A stretch of DNA of 47,022 nucleotides from an uncultured Oscillospiraceae bacterium (GCA_934511165.1 CAKSWA010000013.1:1-47022), one strand, 5' to 3'; numbered from the stretch's first letter, positions 14,373 through 22,942 are shown. Notes: generated from the letters alone by a model not told the origin. Made by a program: numbers and translations.

Positions 14373-15457
14373 TGCGCGCCCTCCACGGTGAATTTATCGC
14401 CCTCGCGGATTTCGTCAAGGTAGCCGTCGTCAATGCCGGCCTCGTCAAACGTCGCCATGTCGTTAATGACGGCGCAGGCGGCGTCCAGCACCTCGAAGGC
14501 GAGCGGGCAGCCGCTCCCCTCGCCGAGACGCATGCCGAGCAGCAGCATCGGCTCCAGCCCCATTTCGTTCATGGCAAACTTATACCCGATCTCATAGGAA
14601 GCGTGGCTCGGCACGAGATACGCGCGCACGTCCGGGCAGATGCGGCAGGCGCAGAGCGCCGCCACAGCGGAGATGAGCCCATCGATCACGACCGGACGAT
14701 GCGTCGCCGCTGCGCCGAGGAATGCGCCGCACATGGCGGCGAGATCGAATCCGCCGACCTTTGCAAGCACGTCGAGCGCATCGGACTTGTCCGGCGCGTT
14801 GATCTCGATGGCTTTTTGAATGACGGCCTTTTTCTTTGCAAACGCCTCGTCCGTCACGCCGCCGCCGCGGCCCGTGACGGCCTCTACCGGCGCATCCAGC
14901 AGCACCGCGAGCACGGCGGAGGCCGTTGTCGTGTTGCCGATACCCATCTCACCGACACCAAGCACGTCCGCATCCGCTGCTGCGGCGAGCTCGATGCCGG
15001 TGAGCACCGCGCGCTCGCACTCCTCGCGCGTCATGGCGGGGACTCGAACAATATTTTTTGTGCCGTAGGCGATCTTACGGTTCAGCACCGCTTTTTCGCG
15101 GATATCCGCCGCGACGCCGACATCGCACACGGTGATCTCACAACCGAAATGCCGGCAGAGCGTCGCCGCGCCGGTCTTGCCGCGCGTCAGATTGATCGTC
15201 TGCGAGAGCGTTACCGAGCGCGGCGCGCTCGACACCCCCTCATCCACAACGCCGTTGTCGGCGGCGAAAACGAGAAGATGCTTTTTCTCGATTTTGTTAT
15301 GCACCCGCCCGGTGATCCCGGCGAGCTGCACGGAGAGTTCCTCGAGCCGTCCGAGACTGCCGGGGGGCTTGGCAAGCTGCGCCTGACGGCGGCGCGCCTC
15401 TTCCATAGCCGCAGCATTCGGCGGCGTGATCTTTGCTGTCCATTCCTTGAGTGTCAT
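14369..15457 (-). CDS. cobT: Nicotinate-nucleotide:dimethylbenzimidazole phosphoribosyltransferase
   Basis: This 362-residue enzyme activates the lower-ligand base of cobamides to its alpha-ribotide. Family features seen are the N-terminal PPGSLGRLEELSVQLAGI, FAADNGVVDEGVSSAPRSVT, the GEMGIGNTTTASAVL loop and the C-terminal GEGSG segment, where the catalytic glutamate of CobT lies. Length matches the family (about 350). No bluB or bza gene for lower-ligand synthesis is present in the window, so the base is probably imported or made elsewhere. It overlaps its neighbours by 4 bp on each side. Confidence 0.94.
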   Translation of the reverse strand: MTLKEWTAKITPPNAAAMEEARRRQAQLAKPPGSLGRLEELSVQLAGITGRVHNKIEKKHLLVFAADNGVVDEGVSSAPRSVTLSQTINLTRGKTGAATLCRHFGCEITVCDVGVAADIREKAVLNRKIAYGTKNIVRVPAMTREECERAVLTGIELAAAADADVLGVGEMGIGNTTTASAVLAVLLDAPVEAVTGRGGGVTDEAFAKKKAVIQKAIEINAPDKSDALDVLAKVGGFDLAAMCGAFLGAAATHRPVVIDGLISAVAALCACRICPDVRAYLVPSHASYEIGYKFAMNEMGLEPMLLLGMRLGEGSGCPLAFEVLDAACAVINDMATFDEAGIDDGYLDEIREGDKFTVEGAQ

Positions 15458-16224
15458 ACGTTTGTCTCCTTGGGGATAAATCCGTTTTCCTTGAGCCAGA
15501 GTGCGCCATGCGCGGCGTTCTCCGGCAGCTCCAGCGTGAAGGTTGCGCCGGGGCAGAGCGCAAGTGCTTTCTCTAAAAGCTCTTTCATCGGGATGATGCC
15601 CTCATCGAGCGGCGCGTGGGCGTCGCAGGAGCCGTTGTTGTTGTGCAGATGAAAATGCCGGAGATACGGCGCGAAGCGCTTTAGCCACTCGGATACCGGA
15701 ACATCCGAATAAGCGTTCGCGTGGCCGACATCGAGACAAAGCCCCAGCCGCGGATGCTCTGCGGTGCGGACAATATCCAATAGATACTCCGGCTCCTCTT
15801 CCAGCACATTTTCGAGAACGATATCCACGCCGGGGTCAACACGCAAAAAATCCTTCCAGAAAACGGCCGACTGCTCCGTATACCAGCAGGGGTAGTACAT
15901 TTTGGGGTTATACCCGCCGTGGATAATGACCTTCTCCGCGCCATAGCGCTTTGCGAGGGCGATTGCCTCGCGGAAGCGCTCCGCAGCGAGCGCTCTTGCG
16001 CGCGGGTCGATGGCGCAGGGGAAAAGCTCGTTGAACGGCGCGTGCAGCGTCACGCGCGCGATTCCCGAAAGCTTTTCGCGCACCGCCTCGTCCGTTTCCA
16101 AAAAGCGTTCGTCCATGTTGTAGGCGGTGCAGTATTCCGCAATCTCCAGTCCCAGACCGTACCGCCGCGCGGTATCGGCAGCGTCTGCGGAGATCGTCGA
16201 AAGATAAAAGCGATGGTTTTCCAT
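15454..16224 (-). CDS. Xylose-isomerase-like TIM-barrel protein in the cob operon
   Basis: This 256-residue protein belongs to the sugar phosphate isomerase/epimerase (AP endonuclease 2) superfamily. Metal-ligand-type segments are visible: KVIIHGGYNP, DIVLENVLEE, LCLDVGHANAY and HFHLHNNNG followed by a DAH triplet. Its reaction is unknown. It is the first gene of the operon and overlaps cobT by 4 bp, so a role in cobamide or alpha-ribazole handling is plausible but inferred only from position. The start at 16224 follows CCGGAGCAATT; the in-frame ATG at 16332 lies upstream of the predicted transcription start and is rejected. Confidence 0.75.
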   Translation of the reverse strand: MENHRFYLSTISADAADTARRYGLGLEIAEYCTAYNMDERFLETDEAVREKLSGIARVTLHAPFNELFPCAIDPRARALAAERFREAIALAKRYGAEKVIIHGGYNPKMYYPCWYTEQSAVFWKDFLRVDPGVDIVLENVLEEEPEYLLDIVRTAEHPRLGLCLDVGHANAYSDVPVSEWLKRFAPYLRHFHLHNNNGSCDAHAPLDEGIIPMKELLEKALALCPGATFTLELPENAAHGALWLKENGFIPKETNV

Positions 16225-16303
16225 AAATTGCTCCGGTTTTCTCTTTTTCGCGGGGAAAGCTCTTTTTGCGGCCCCGCGCGCGAATGATTCGTCATTTTTT
16301 CTT

Positions 16304-16332
16304 ATTATAATCTTTTCCGGGTCTGGATTCAA
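16304..16332 (-). promoter_or_regulatory. Promoter of the cob operon
   Basis: On the minus strand TTGAAT (16332-16327) and TATAAT (16309-16304) are 17 bp apart. Transcription would start near 16297, leaving a leader of about 72 nt. It contains a CGCGGGG/CCCCGCG hairpin (about 16250-16278). The leader is too short for a cobalamin riboswitch. Confidence 0.7.
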
Positions 16333-16345
16333 TGACTTTTCCCCA

Positions 16346-16374
16346 TTGCATTGTGAAAGATTTGGTATTATAAT
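16346..16374 (+). promoter_or_regulatory. Promoter of the WYL regulator gene
   Basis: TTGCAT (16346-16351) and a perfect TATAAT (16369-16374) are separated by 17 bp, facing right. The -35 elements of this and the divergent cob promoter are only 13 bp apart, so the WYL protein could control both, though no operator is identifiable. Confidence 0.65.
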
Positions 16375-16406
16375 GGCGAAAATATTTCTTCGAGGAGGGA
16401 ATCGCC

Positions 16407-17399
16407 GTGGCGCGCTCCGCCAACCAGAAGCTCAAACTGCTGCTTCTCCGGGAGTATCTTGAACGCAATTCCGACGAGGCGCATCCCATCTCCACGGCGC
16501 AGCTTTTGGAGTATCTCGCCTCGGAGGGCATCAGCGCCGAGCGCAAGAGCGTATACAGCGATCTGGAAACGCTGCAGGCTTTCGGTCTCGACCTCATCCG
16601 TGTCCGCGACGGGAACAGCAGCGGCTGGTATATCGGCGAACGCGTGTTCCAGCTCCCGGAGCTGCGGCTGCTCGCCGACAGCGTGCAGTCCTCCCGGTTC
16701 ATCACGCGCAAAAAGTCGCTGGAGCTGATTGCCAAGCTTGAAGGGCTCACAAGCGTCCATCAGGCCAAGGGGCTGCGGCGGCAGGTCGTCGTCAAAAACC
16801 GTATCAAGACGATGAACGAGTCCATATACTATCTGGTGGACGAGCTGCACGCTGCCATCAACGGCGACAAGCGCATCCGCTTCCACTACGCCGGGTACGA
16901 CGGGCGCGGAGAGCGCGTGCTGCGCCGCAGCGGTGCCTGGTACGATGTGAGTCCCTACGCTCTGCTGTGGGACGACGAGAACTATTATCTCGTCGGCTAC
17001 GACAGCGCCGCTTCCGCCATCCGGCATTACCGTGTGGACAAGATCTGCGATCTGCGCACCGCCGGAGACGGACGTGAAGGGCGGGAAGCGTTCGCCGCGC
17101 TCGACATGAGCGAGTATACGAGCGCACACTTCGGTATGTTTTCCGGTACGCCGGAGAAGATCCGGCTCGAATGCCGCGATACGCTCGCGGGAGCCGTGAT
17201 CGACCGTTTCGGCGCGGACACCATGCTCATCCCCTCGCGCGAGGGATATTTCACCGTGACCGTGCCGGTGGCGGTGAGCGAGCCATTTTTCGGCTGGGTC
17301 TGCTCGTTCGGCGGGGATATGAAGCTTCTCTCGCCGGAGAGCGCCGTGGAAGCGCTGCGCGCGCATCTGCGAAAGCTCGCCGAAGCGTATCACATTTAG
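16407..17399 (+). CDS. WYL-domain transcriptional regulator
   Basis: This 330-residue regulator has an N-terminal winged helix-turn-helix (about 5-60, STAQLLEYLASEGISAERKS then VYSDLETLQAFGLDL) and a central WYL ligand-sensing domain (about 140-230, with DVSPYALLWDDENYYLVGYD). The C-terminal WCX extension ends near LRKLAEAYHI. WYL proteins sense nucleic-acid or nucleotide-type ligands; the ligand here is unknown. The start is GTG at 16407, decided by GAGGAGGGA 7 bp upstream. It is divergent from the cob operon and 50 bp before asnA. Confidence 0.9.
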   Translation: MARSANQKLKLLLLREYLERNSDEAHPISTAQLLEYLASEGISAERKSVYSDLETLQAFGLDLIRVRDGNSSGWYIGERVFQLPELRLLADSVQSSRFITRKKSLELIAKLEGLTSVHQAKGLRRQVVVKNRIKTMNESIYYLVDELHAAINGDKRIRFHYAGYDGRGERVLRRSGAWYDVSPYALLWDDENYYLVGYDSAASAIRHYRVDKICDLRTAGDGREGREAFAALDMSEYTSAHFGMFSGTPEKIRLECRDTLAGAVIDRFGADTMLIPSREGYFTVTVPVAVSEPFFGWVCSFGGDMKLLSPESAVEALRAHLRKLAEAYHI

Positions 17400-17449
17400 T
17401 TTTTTTGCCGCGCATATCTCATAAAAAATTTTAACAAGGAGGGGTAAAC

Positions 17450-18463
17450 ATGAGCGGCTGCATTATTCCCAAAGGGTACACACCCCGGCTGAACGTCTAT
17501 GAGACGCAGAGAGCCATCGAATTCATCAAGAGGAGCTTCCAAAAGAATCTGGGCTCGGCGCTGAATCTCAAGCGCGTGTCCGCGCCGCTGTTCGTGCGCA
17601 CCGACACCGGCCTGAACGATGACCTGAACGGCATCGAGCGTCCGGTCTCCTTTGATGTCCCCGCCGTAGGCGGCGCAGAGTGCCAGGTCGTGCAGTCTCT
17701 GGCCAAGTGGAAGCGCTGGGCGCTGCGCGAGTACAACTTCTACGAGGGCAAGGGGCTCTACACCGACATGAACGCCATCCGGCGCGATGAGCCTGTGCTC
17801 GATAACCTCCATTCGGTCTACGTTGACCAGTGGGACTGGGAAAAAGTTATCCGCGAGGAAGACCGCAACATTGACTATCTCAAGGACGCCGTGCGGCGCA
17901 TCGTTACGGCCATCTGCATGACCGGCGACGAGTTGGAATGGGAGTTCCCGCAGCTCAAAGCGCATCTGAGCCGCGATGTTTCCTTCATCACGAGCCAGGA
18001 GCTCGAGGACATGTATCCCGATCTCACACCCTCCGAGCGCGAGAACGAATACACCAAAACGCACCCGACCTGCTTCATTATGCAGATCGGCAAAACGCTC
18101 CGCTCCGGTAAGAAGCACGACGGACGCGCCCCGGACTACGATGACTGGGACCTGAACGGCGACATCATTTTCCGCAACACGGTGCTCGACCGCGCGTTTG
18201 AAGTGTCCTCCATGGGCATCCGCGTCAGCTCCGAGAGCATGGACCGCCAGCTTACGCTCGCCGGCTGCGACGACCGCCGGAAGCTTCCATTCCACAAGGC
18301 GCTGCTCGCGGGCGAAATGCCGTTCACGATGGGCGGCGGCGTCGGCCAGTCGCGGCTTTGCATGCTGCTCATCGGCTGCGCGCACATTGGCGAGGTACAA
18401 TCCGGTATTTGGGACGAAGAAACAGTGAACCTTTGCAAGGCCCGCGGCGTCCATCTACTGTAA
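17450..18463 (+). CDS. asnA: Aspartate-ammonia ligase (asparagine synthetase A)
   Basis: This 337-residue enzyme makes asparagine from aspartate, ammonia and ATP. It has the class II aminoacyl-tRNA-synthetase-like fold and characteristic AsnA segments: RVSAPLFVRTDTGLNDDLNG (near 43-62), PVSFDVPAVGGAECQVVQSL, LYTDMNAIRRDE and, at the C-terminus, GGGVGQSRLCMLLIG (about 299-313). Length matches the family (330-340). The start has GGAGGGG 7 bp upstream. A hairpin-cluster repeat begins one base after the stop and probably replaces a normal terminator. Confidence 0.96.
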   Translation: MSGCIIPKGYTPRLNVYETQRAIEFIKRSFQKNLGSALNLKRVSAPLFVRTDTGLNDDLNGIERPVSFDVPAVGGAECQVVQSLAKWKRWALREYNFYEGKGLYTDMNAIRRDEPVLDNLHSVYVDQWDWEKVIREEDRNIDYLKDAVRRIVTAICMTGDELEWEFPQLKAHLSRDVSFITSQELEDMYPDLTPSERENEYTKTHPTCFIMQIGKTLRSGKKHDGRAPDYDDWDLNGDIIFRNTVLDRAFEVSSMGIRVSSESMDRQLTLAGCDDRRKLPFHKALLAGEMPFTMGGGVGQSRLCMLLIGCAHIGEVQSGIWDEETVNLCKARGVHLL

Positions 18464-18464
18464 G

Positions 18465-18640
18465 TCAAACACCCCCCACTTCGTTGAGGGATTTGTTTGA
18501 GGGGATAGCTGCTCGCCGCAGCGCACTCGCTACGCTCGCACGTTTGCGAGTCGAGAAGTATTTTTGCCGACGTACACGCCGCCGGCAAAAATGTTTTAAA
18601 CTTTCTTTGCTCCTGCGGGAGTAAACTCTGCGAGGCTTTT
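18465..18640 (+). repeat. Hairpin-cluster repeat, copy A (after asnA)
   Basis: This copy starts 1 bp after the asnA stop. In order: SL1 (TCAAACA...TGTTTGA, 18465-18500), a conserved GCTCGCCGCAGCGCACTCGC segment, SL2 (GCTCGCA/TGCGAGT, 18534-18550), SL4 (TTTTTGCCG/CGGCAAAAA, 18561-18591), SL5 (TTTGCTCC-TGC-GGGAGTAAA, 18606-18625) and the tail ACTCTGCGAGGCTTTT. Copies B and C share the same order after mltG and guaB. SL4 arms differ from B/C at two paired positions that remain complementary. Confidence 0.85.
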
Positions 18641-18709
18641 CCGAGCGGCGCTCCACGCGCCGCTCATTCTTTGCGCATCCTCTGTACATTCTTTTTTCGG
18701 AGGCGTTCC

Positions 18710-19954
18710 ATGGCCGAAGGCAACGAAACGAAAAAACCGGTAAAAAGCCGGAAAAAGGCTGTTTGGCTCATTGCCGTGGGCGCGGTGGGAGCTATTGTCC
18801 TGCTGGCAGCATTTGCGCTCTTTTTCCCCGGCGTCGGGCTGCTCCGCGCCAATGTCCCCGCACCAGCTTCGCCGGCGAGCACGCCGGGAGCGGAGGCAGC
18901 GCCCATCCCGACGCCGGAGCCAACTGCCGCGCTGGTATATGCCGCTGGGTACATGCTCTGCGAAAACGGTCTTTTCCGCGGCGCGGATACGCTGACCGCA
19001 GGGGAAGCCGCCGAGGCCGCAGCCCGCGCCGCCGGTCTTTCCGTTGCCGTGGAGGACGCCTCTCTCCCGCTCACGGAATCCTCGCTTGCGGCATTGCTTG
19101 AAGACGTTTTTCCGCCGGACGCGATCGCGGACGCCATGACCGCCATTGCGCTTCACGGCGGCGAAAACGTAACACGTGCCGAAGCCGCGGTATTTTTTAA
19201 CCGTCTTTTCTCCCTTGACGCCTCCGACATGGAAACGGCGTTTTATCCTGACGTTATCCCCGGCGAATGGGGCAGCGGCGACATTTACACCGCCGCAGAC
19301 GGCGCCGCCGTATGGGACGGGCCGGACGGCCGTCCCGCCGAAGGGCCGGTTCTGATCGACTCCCAGCTTTATTATGCCGGGGCGGACGGTTACTTTCTCA
19401 AAAACGCCTACGCCGGTTCGCTCTATTTTGACGCCGCCGGACGCTATACCTCCGGCAACAGCGAGCTGGACGGCTATGTTCTCGCCGCCATCCGTTCTGC
19501 GACGGATGACTCCATGAATCGCGACGAGAGACTTTGCGCCATGTATCTCTATGTCCGCGACAGCTTTACGTATCTCCGCCGCCACTACTACAAGGTCGGC
19601 GATGTCGGCTGGGCCATGCAGGAAGCGCTCACGATGTACTCCACCGGGCGCGGCAACTGCTACTGCTATGCCTCCGCTTTCTGGGCAGCGGCGCGAGCAC
19701 TCGGCTTTGATGCGAAGATCGTCAGCGGCACCTACGGCGCGGAGGACGCGCCGCACGGCTGGGTGGAGATTCTGCGCGATGGCGTGCGCTATACCTACGA
19801 TGTGGAGATCGAAATGGCGGTGCGCCGCGACCACGGCGATTCCGATCTATACGAAATGAGCGACGCGGCACGCGCCCGCCACGGCTACAAGGAATTCACC
19901 GTCTCGGACGATATGCTGCCGCGCTCTCTCGCGGGCGAGCTGCTGCCGGGCTGA
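18710..19954 (+). CDS. Membrane-anchored transglutaminase-like protein
   Basis: This 414-residue protein has a single N-terminal membrane helix (about 17-39), a Pro/Ala-rich linker, a poorly conserved middle region and a C-terminal transglutaminase/protease-like domain. The catalytic triad is visible: C317 in GRGNCYCYASAF, H349 in APHGWVEI and D364 in YTYDVEIE. Such extracellular domains usually act as cysteine peptidases or amidases at the cell surface; the substrate is unknown. The start at 18710 follows CGGAGG; a TTG at 18671 is in frame but lacks a site. The next gene, 12 bp downstream, encodes a MORN-repeat lipoprotein, so the two probably act together outside the cell. Confidence 0.82.
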   Translation: MAEGNETKKPVKSRKKAVWLIAVGAVGAIVLLAAFALFFPGVGLLRANVPAPASPASTPGAEAAPIPTPEPTAALVYAAGYMLCENGLFRGADTLTAGEAAEAAARAAGLSVAVEDASLPLTESSLAALLEDVFPPDAIADAMTAIALHGGENVTRAEAAVFFNRLFSLDASDMETAFYPDVIPGEWGSGDIYTAADGAAVWDGPDGRPAEGPVLIDSQLYYAGADGYFLKNAYAGSLYFDAAGRYTSGNSELDGYVLAAIRSATDDSMNRDERLCAMYLYVRDSFTYLRRHYYKVGDVGWAMQEALTMYSTGRGNCYCYASAFWAAARALGFDAKIVSGTYGAEDAPHGWVEILRDGVRYTYDVEIEMAVRRDHGDSDLYEMSDAARARHGYKEFTVSDDMLPRSLAGELLPG

Positions 19955-19966
19955 AGGGAGAGAGAC

Positions 19967-21256
19967 ATGAAAAAACAACTTCTTCTTTTTTCGGCGCTGC
20001 TCTCGCTTCTTCTGCTCACCGGCTGCACAAAGCAACTGACGGAGGAGCCGCTCAATCTCTCCTTCCCGGCGGAAACGGCCTCCTTCACCGGCACGTTCAC
20101 CAAAGATACCTATACCGGCGTTGTGCAGGGCAGCGGCTGGCGCTTTGAAGGAACGCTCACCGCCGAGCGCCTTCTCACCGGCGAGGGTGAGAACGTCCCC
20201 TGCCGTGCCGCGCTCTTCGGGAGCGTGGAGGAAGGAACCTACACCGGCTCGCTCGTCTCCGGCATGCCGGACGGCAAGGGTGAATTTCGTCTCTCCTCCG
20301 GCGCGGTGTTCACCGGCGTTTTTTCCGGCGGCACGGCCGTGCGCGGCGAGGCAGCCGATCTCCCCTGGGAGCTCCAGCATGGCGGCAGCCGCTTTTCCGG
20401 GACCTACACCGGCGCGCTCGAAAGCTCCGGTCCCGAGGGTGAGGGACTTTTCGGCGGCATGAACGCCGCCGGGCAGCAATTCACCTGGTATGGCAGCTGG
20501 AGCGGCGGCGAAATTGCGGGCAGCGGCGTATTGACGGACGAGCACTGCGTCGTCTCCGTGGAGGGGCGCGAGACGGCCGGAAGCTACGCCGGAGACGGCA
20601 AGGATGGCCTGCCGGACGGTGAGGGTGTTTTCACCGCCGAGAGCGAATCCGGCATTCCGTTTACCTATACGGGCGAATGGGCGGCGGGTATCATGGACGG
20701 CAAAGGAACGCTTTCCTACGATGCGGAAGCGCTCTACACGCGCACCGGCACGTTCACTGCCGGACGCTTCACGCCCGACGGACTCGAAACGCTCGTTTCA
20801 CTCGGCACGTGCGAGCCGGTATTCACGCTCACGGAGAGCCAGCTTGCCGCGCTTCGCGAGACAACCGATCTCTGGGAGCGGACGGATCATCAGGATTTCT
20901 TCAACTCCGTTTACAAGGAGCTCTTTACAAAGAACGCCTGGATCGGACAATGCTTTGCGGACGATTCCTTCCGGGAAGAGCCATACTGGATGGAAGTTTA
21001 CAGCATGCGCATCATCACCGCGCGCACTGGCGCTCTTGTCTCAGGCGGCGCGGAAATGACCTGCATTTTTGCTGCCGACCGGAATTACCAGTACCCCTGC
21101 TTCGTGATCGTCCCCGGCAGCGTTGACCGGCTCACACAGGGCAACACGTTTCACGTTTACGCCATGCCGCTCGCTGTCAGTTCGTATGTCAATACACTCG
21201 GCGAGACGCGGGAAGCTCTCGTCCTCCTCGCGGGCGACATTTATACCGGCATGTGA
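19967..21256 (+). CDS. MORN-repeat lipoprotein
   Basis: This 429-residue surface lipoprotein has a signal peptide ending in the lipobox LTGC (C20). Residues about 45-270 contain irregular MORN-type repeats (G-x-Y-x-G-x-x-x-x-G-x-x-D/E-G-x-G): clear units include GTYTGSLVSGMPDGKGEF, YAGDGKDGLPDGEGVF and YTGEWAAGIMDGKGTL. The C-terminal 150 residues (from about QLAALRETTDLWER) are a separate domain that I do not recognise. MORN repeats are binding modules with no catalytic role. GGGAGAGAG precedes the start. It lies 12 bp after the transglutaminase-like gene and ends in a strong terminator. Confidence 0.78.
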   Translation: MKKQLLLFSALLSLLLLTGCTKQLTEEPLNLSFPAETASFTGTFTKDTYTGVVQGSGWRFEGTLTAERLLTGEGENVPCRAALFGSVEEGTYTGSLVSGMPDGKGEFRLSSGAVFTGVFSGGTAVRGEAADLPWELQHGGSRFSGTYTGALESSGPEGEGLFGGMNAAGQQFTWYGSWSGGEIAGSGVLTDEHCVVSVEGRETAGSYAGDGKDGLPDGEGVFTAESESGIPFTYTGEWAAGIMDGKGTLSYDAEALYTRTGTFTAGRFTPDGLETLVSLGTCEPVFTLTESQLAALRETTDLWERTDHQDFFNSVYKELFTKNAWIGQCFADDSFREEPYWMEVYSMRIITARTGALVSGGAEMTCIFAADRNYQYPCFVIVPGSVDRLTQGNTFHVYAMPLAVSSYVNTLGETREALVLLAGDIYTGM

Positions 21257-21259
21257 AGA

Positions 21260-21294
21260 AAACCGCCTTCCCCGTATGCAGGGGAAGGCGGTTT
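21260..21294. terminator. Bidirectional terminator between convergent genes
   Basis: A perfect 14-bp stem (AAACCGCCTTCCCC / GGGGAAGGCGGTTT) with a 7-nt loop lies 3 bp past the MORN lipoprotein stop. The following bases to 21357 include a fragment (AGACCCACCTGCGGTGAGCC, then AAGGGAGCC) that resembles dispersed hairpin repeats; no gene is seen there. Confidence 0.75.
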
Positions 21295-21357
21295 GCAATT
21301 TCTCAGACCCACCTGCGGTGAGCCAGCGTCCTTTACACAAGGGAGCCATTTTATATG

Positions 21358-22137
21358 TTATGTGTCGGCGGCGTGCTGGCGGCCGGTGTGGTCGATGTAG
21401 GTATCGCCCGCGAGCAGTATCTCCGAGATCGGCACGACCGTATAACCTTCTGCAAGAAGGTATTCCAGAATGGAGGGTAGCGCCTCGGGCGTGTGCAGTC
21501 CCGCATTGTGGAACAGCACGATGCTCCCCGGCTGCACCTTGCCCGTTACGCGCTTGTAAATTTCGCCCGCGGTCAGCTTTTTCCAGTCGAGCGAGTCGGT
21601 GTCCCACTGCACCGCCGTAAGCCCCATGCCGTTCACGGTGCCGATGACGTTGTCGTCATACTCGCCATACGGGCAGCGGAAGAGCGTCGGGCGCACGCCG
21701 GTGACGGCCTCGATCTTGTCGCTGCAGCGGTTCACCTCGTCGATGATCTGCTTTGCTGTGAGCTTTGCCATGTGCGGATGGGTGTCGGAATGGTTCATCA
21801 CCTCGTGCCCGGCGTCGTGGAGTGCCTTTACGCTCTCCGGGTATTTATCCACCCACTCGCCGACGACAAAGAACGTCGCCTTCACGTTGTACTTTGCCAG
21901 GATATCGATGAGCATCTGCGTATCCTCGTTGCCCCAGGCCGCGTCAAACGAAAGGCTTACGAATTTCCCGTCCCGCTCCACGCTGTATACGGGCAGCTCC
22001 CGCTCCGTGACCGCCGCGCCCACAACGCGCGGCGAATATACGAACGCAAAGATCGCCGCAACGGCAAGCACGAGCGCCGCGCTGGAAGCAAATTTATTGT
22101 GCCGTGAGAGAAAGCCGCCGATTTTTCCTGTCATCAT
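21358..22137 (-). CDS. PdaB-like polysaccharide deacetylase
   Basis: This 259-residue membrane-anchored NodB-fold protein has an N-terminal helix (about 15-35). The domain then opens with VSLSFDAAWGNED; the FDAAWG form, in place of FDDGP, is typical of the PdaB/sporulation group rather than classical chitin deacetylases. Further motifs are VMNHSDTHPHM (metal histidines), RCPYGEYDD and PGSIVLFHNAG. PdaB-type proteins act on peptidoglycan in sporulating Firmicutes. Two adjacent ATG codons (22137, 22134) follow GAGGGGGGAT at good spacing; the upstream in-frame ATG at 22161 has no such site. The ribosome binding site lies inside a long hairpin. Confidence 0.85.
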   Translation of the reverse strand: MMTGKIGGFLSRHNKFASSAALVLAVAAIFAFVYSPRVVGAAVTERELPVYSVERDGKFVSLSFDAAWGNEDTQMLIDILAKYNVKATFFVVGEWVDKYPESVKALHDAGHEVMNHSDTHPHMAKLTAKQIIDEVNRCSDKIEAVTGVRPTLFRCPYGEYDDNVIGTVNGMGLTAVQWDTDSLDWKKLTAGEIYKRVTGKVQPGSIVLFHNAGLHTPEALPSILEYLLAEGYTVVPISEILLAGDTYIDHTGRQHAADT

Positions 22138-22188
22138 GAATACATCCCCCCTCGCGGACATCCTATGATCGCGGGAGGGGATGTATTC
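22138..22188 (-). promoter_or_regulatory. Hairpin covering the ribosome binding site of the PdaB-like gene
   Basis: In the minus-strand RNA, 22188-22170 pairs with 22156-22138: 17 Watson-Crick pairs, one G-U and one mismatch over 19 positions, with a 13-nt loop. The 3' arm contains the Shine-Dalgarno GAGGGGGGAT and ends directly at the ATGATG start. The 5' arm begins at the stop codon of the response-regulator gene. No T tract follows, so this is not a normal terminator. Confidence 0.7.
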
Positions 22189-22942
22189 ATGTCCGATCCT
22201 TTTCGTCCTCGCGGGGGAAGATCACGTTGGGCGAATAGCCGGTATACTTCTTATAGACCTTGTTGAAATATTTATAATCGGAAAAGCCCACCAGCTCCGC
22301 GATCTCATAGAGCTTGCGCTCGCCGCGCTTCTGGAGCTCCACGGCGCGCCGGATGCGGTAGTAGTTGAGAAAATCGTGGAACGTGTAGCCCGTTTCTGCC
22401 TTGAACTTGGCGTTCAGGTGCGTGCAGGAAATGTTGAGCTGCTGGCTGAGATCGGTGAGGGAAATGTGCTCAGCATAATGCTGCCGGATGTACTGCATCA
22501 TGGCCTCGGCATATTTATTTTGCAGCGGCGCGGGCTTTTCATCCATCTCCGGCGCTTCCGCGCTTTGTCCGGCCGGCGTCCCGGCGGCGATGCGGCGCAG
22601 GCAGTTTTTGAGCTCGTTCACATCCACCGGCTTGAGAAGATATTCCGCCACGCCCAGCCGGATCGCCTGCTGCGCATAGTCAAACTCACCGTAGCCGGAG
22701 ATGATGACCGCCTGAAACGGGCAGACGCCGCGCCCTTCGCGCAGCATTTCCAGCCCGTCCATATCGGGCATGCGGATATCGGTGATGACAATATCCGGGC
22801 GCAGCGCTTTGATCTGGGCAAGCCCCTCCTGCCCGGTGGCGGCCTCGCCGACCACGACGCAGTTGACCTCCGTCCAGTCCATCTTGTATTGCAGTCCCCG
22901 GCGGATCAGATTTTCATCCTCCACCAGCAAAACCTTCAGCAT
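22187..22942 (-). CDS. YesN-type response regulator with AraC DNA-binding domain
   Basis: This 251-residue regulator has a receiver domain (1-120): acidic pocket VEDE (7-10), phospho-acceptor D55 in ITDIRMPDMDG, and conserved K in YLLKPVD near 104. A Pro/Ala linker (about 125-140) leads to an AraC-type double helix-turn-helix (about 145-245) with ISLTDLSQQLNISCTHLNAK and KLYEIAELVGFSDYKYFNKV. Its start overlaps the end of the histidine kinase gene by 7 bp. By analogy with other YesMN pairs it likely controls the adjacent ABC transporter operon. Confidence 0.93.
   Translation of the reverse strand: MLKVLLVEDENLIRRGLQYKMDWTEVNCVVVGEAATGQEGLAQIKALRPDIVITDIRMPDMDGLEMLREGRGVCPFQAVIISGYGEFDYAQQAIRLGVAEYLLKPVDVNELKNCLRRIAAGTPAGQSAEAPEMDEKPAPLQNKYAEAMMQYIRQHYAEHISLTDLSQQLNISCTHLNAKFKAETGYTFHDFLNYYRIRRAVELQKRGERKLYEIAELVGFSDYKYFNKVYKKYTGYSPNVIFPREDEKDRT

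Noticed and set aside
16225..16303. Possible cobalamin riboswitch before the cob operon
   Set aside because: The predicted leader is only about 72 nt and lacks the conserved B12-box-type segments. A TTGAAT/TATAAT promoter explains the region.
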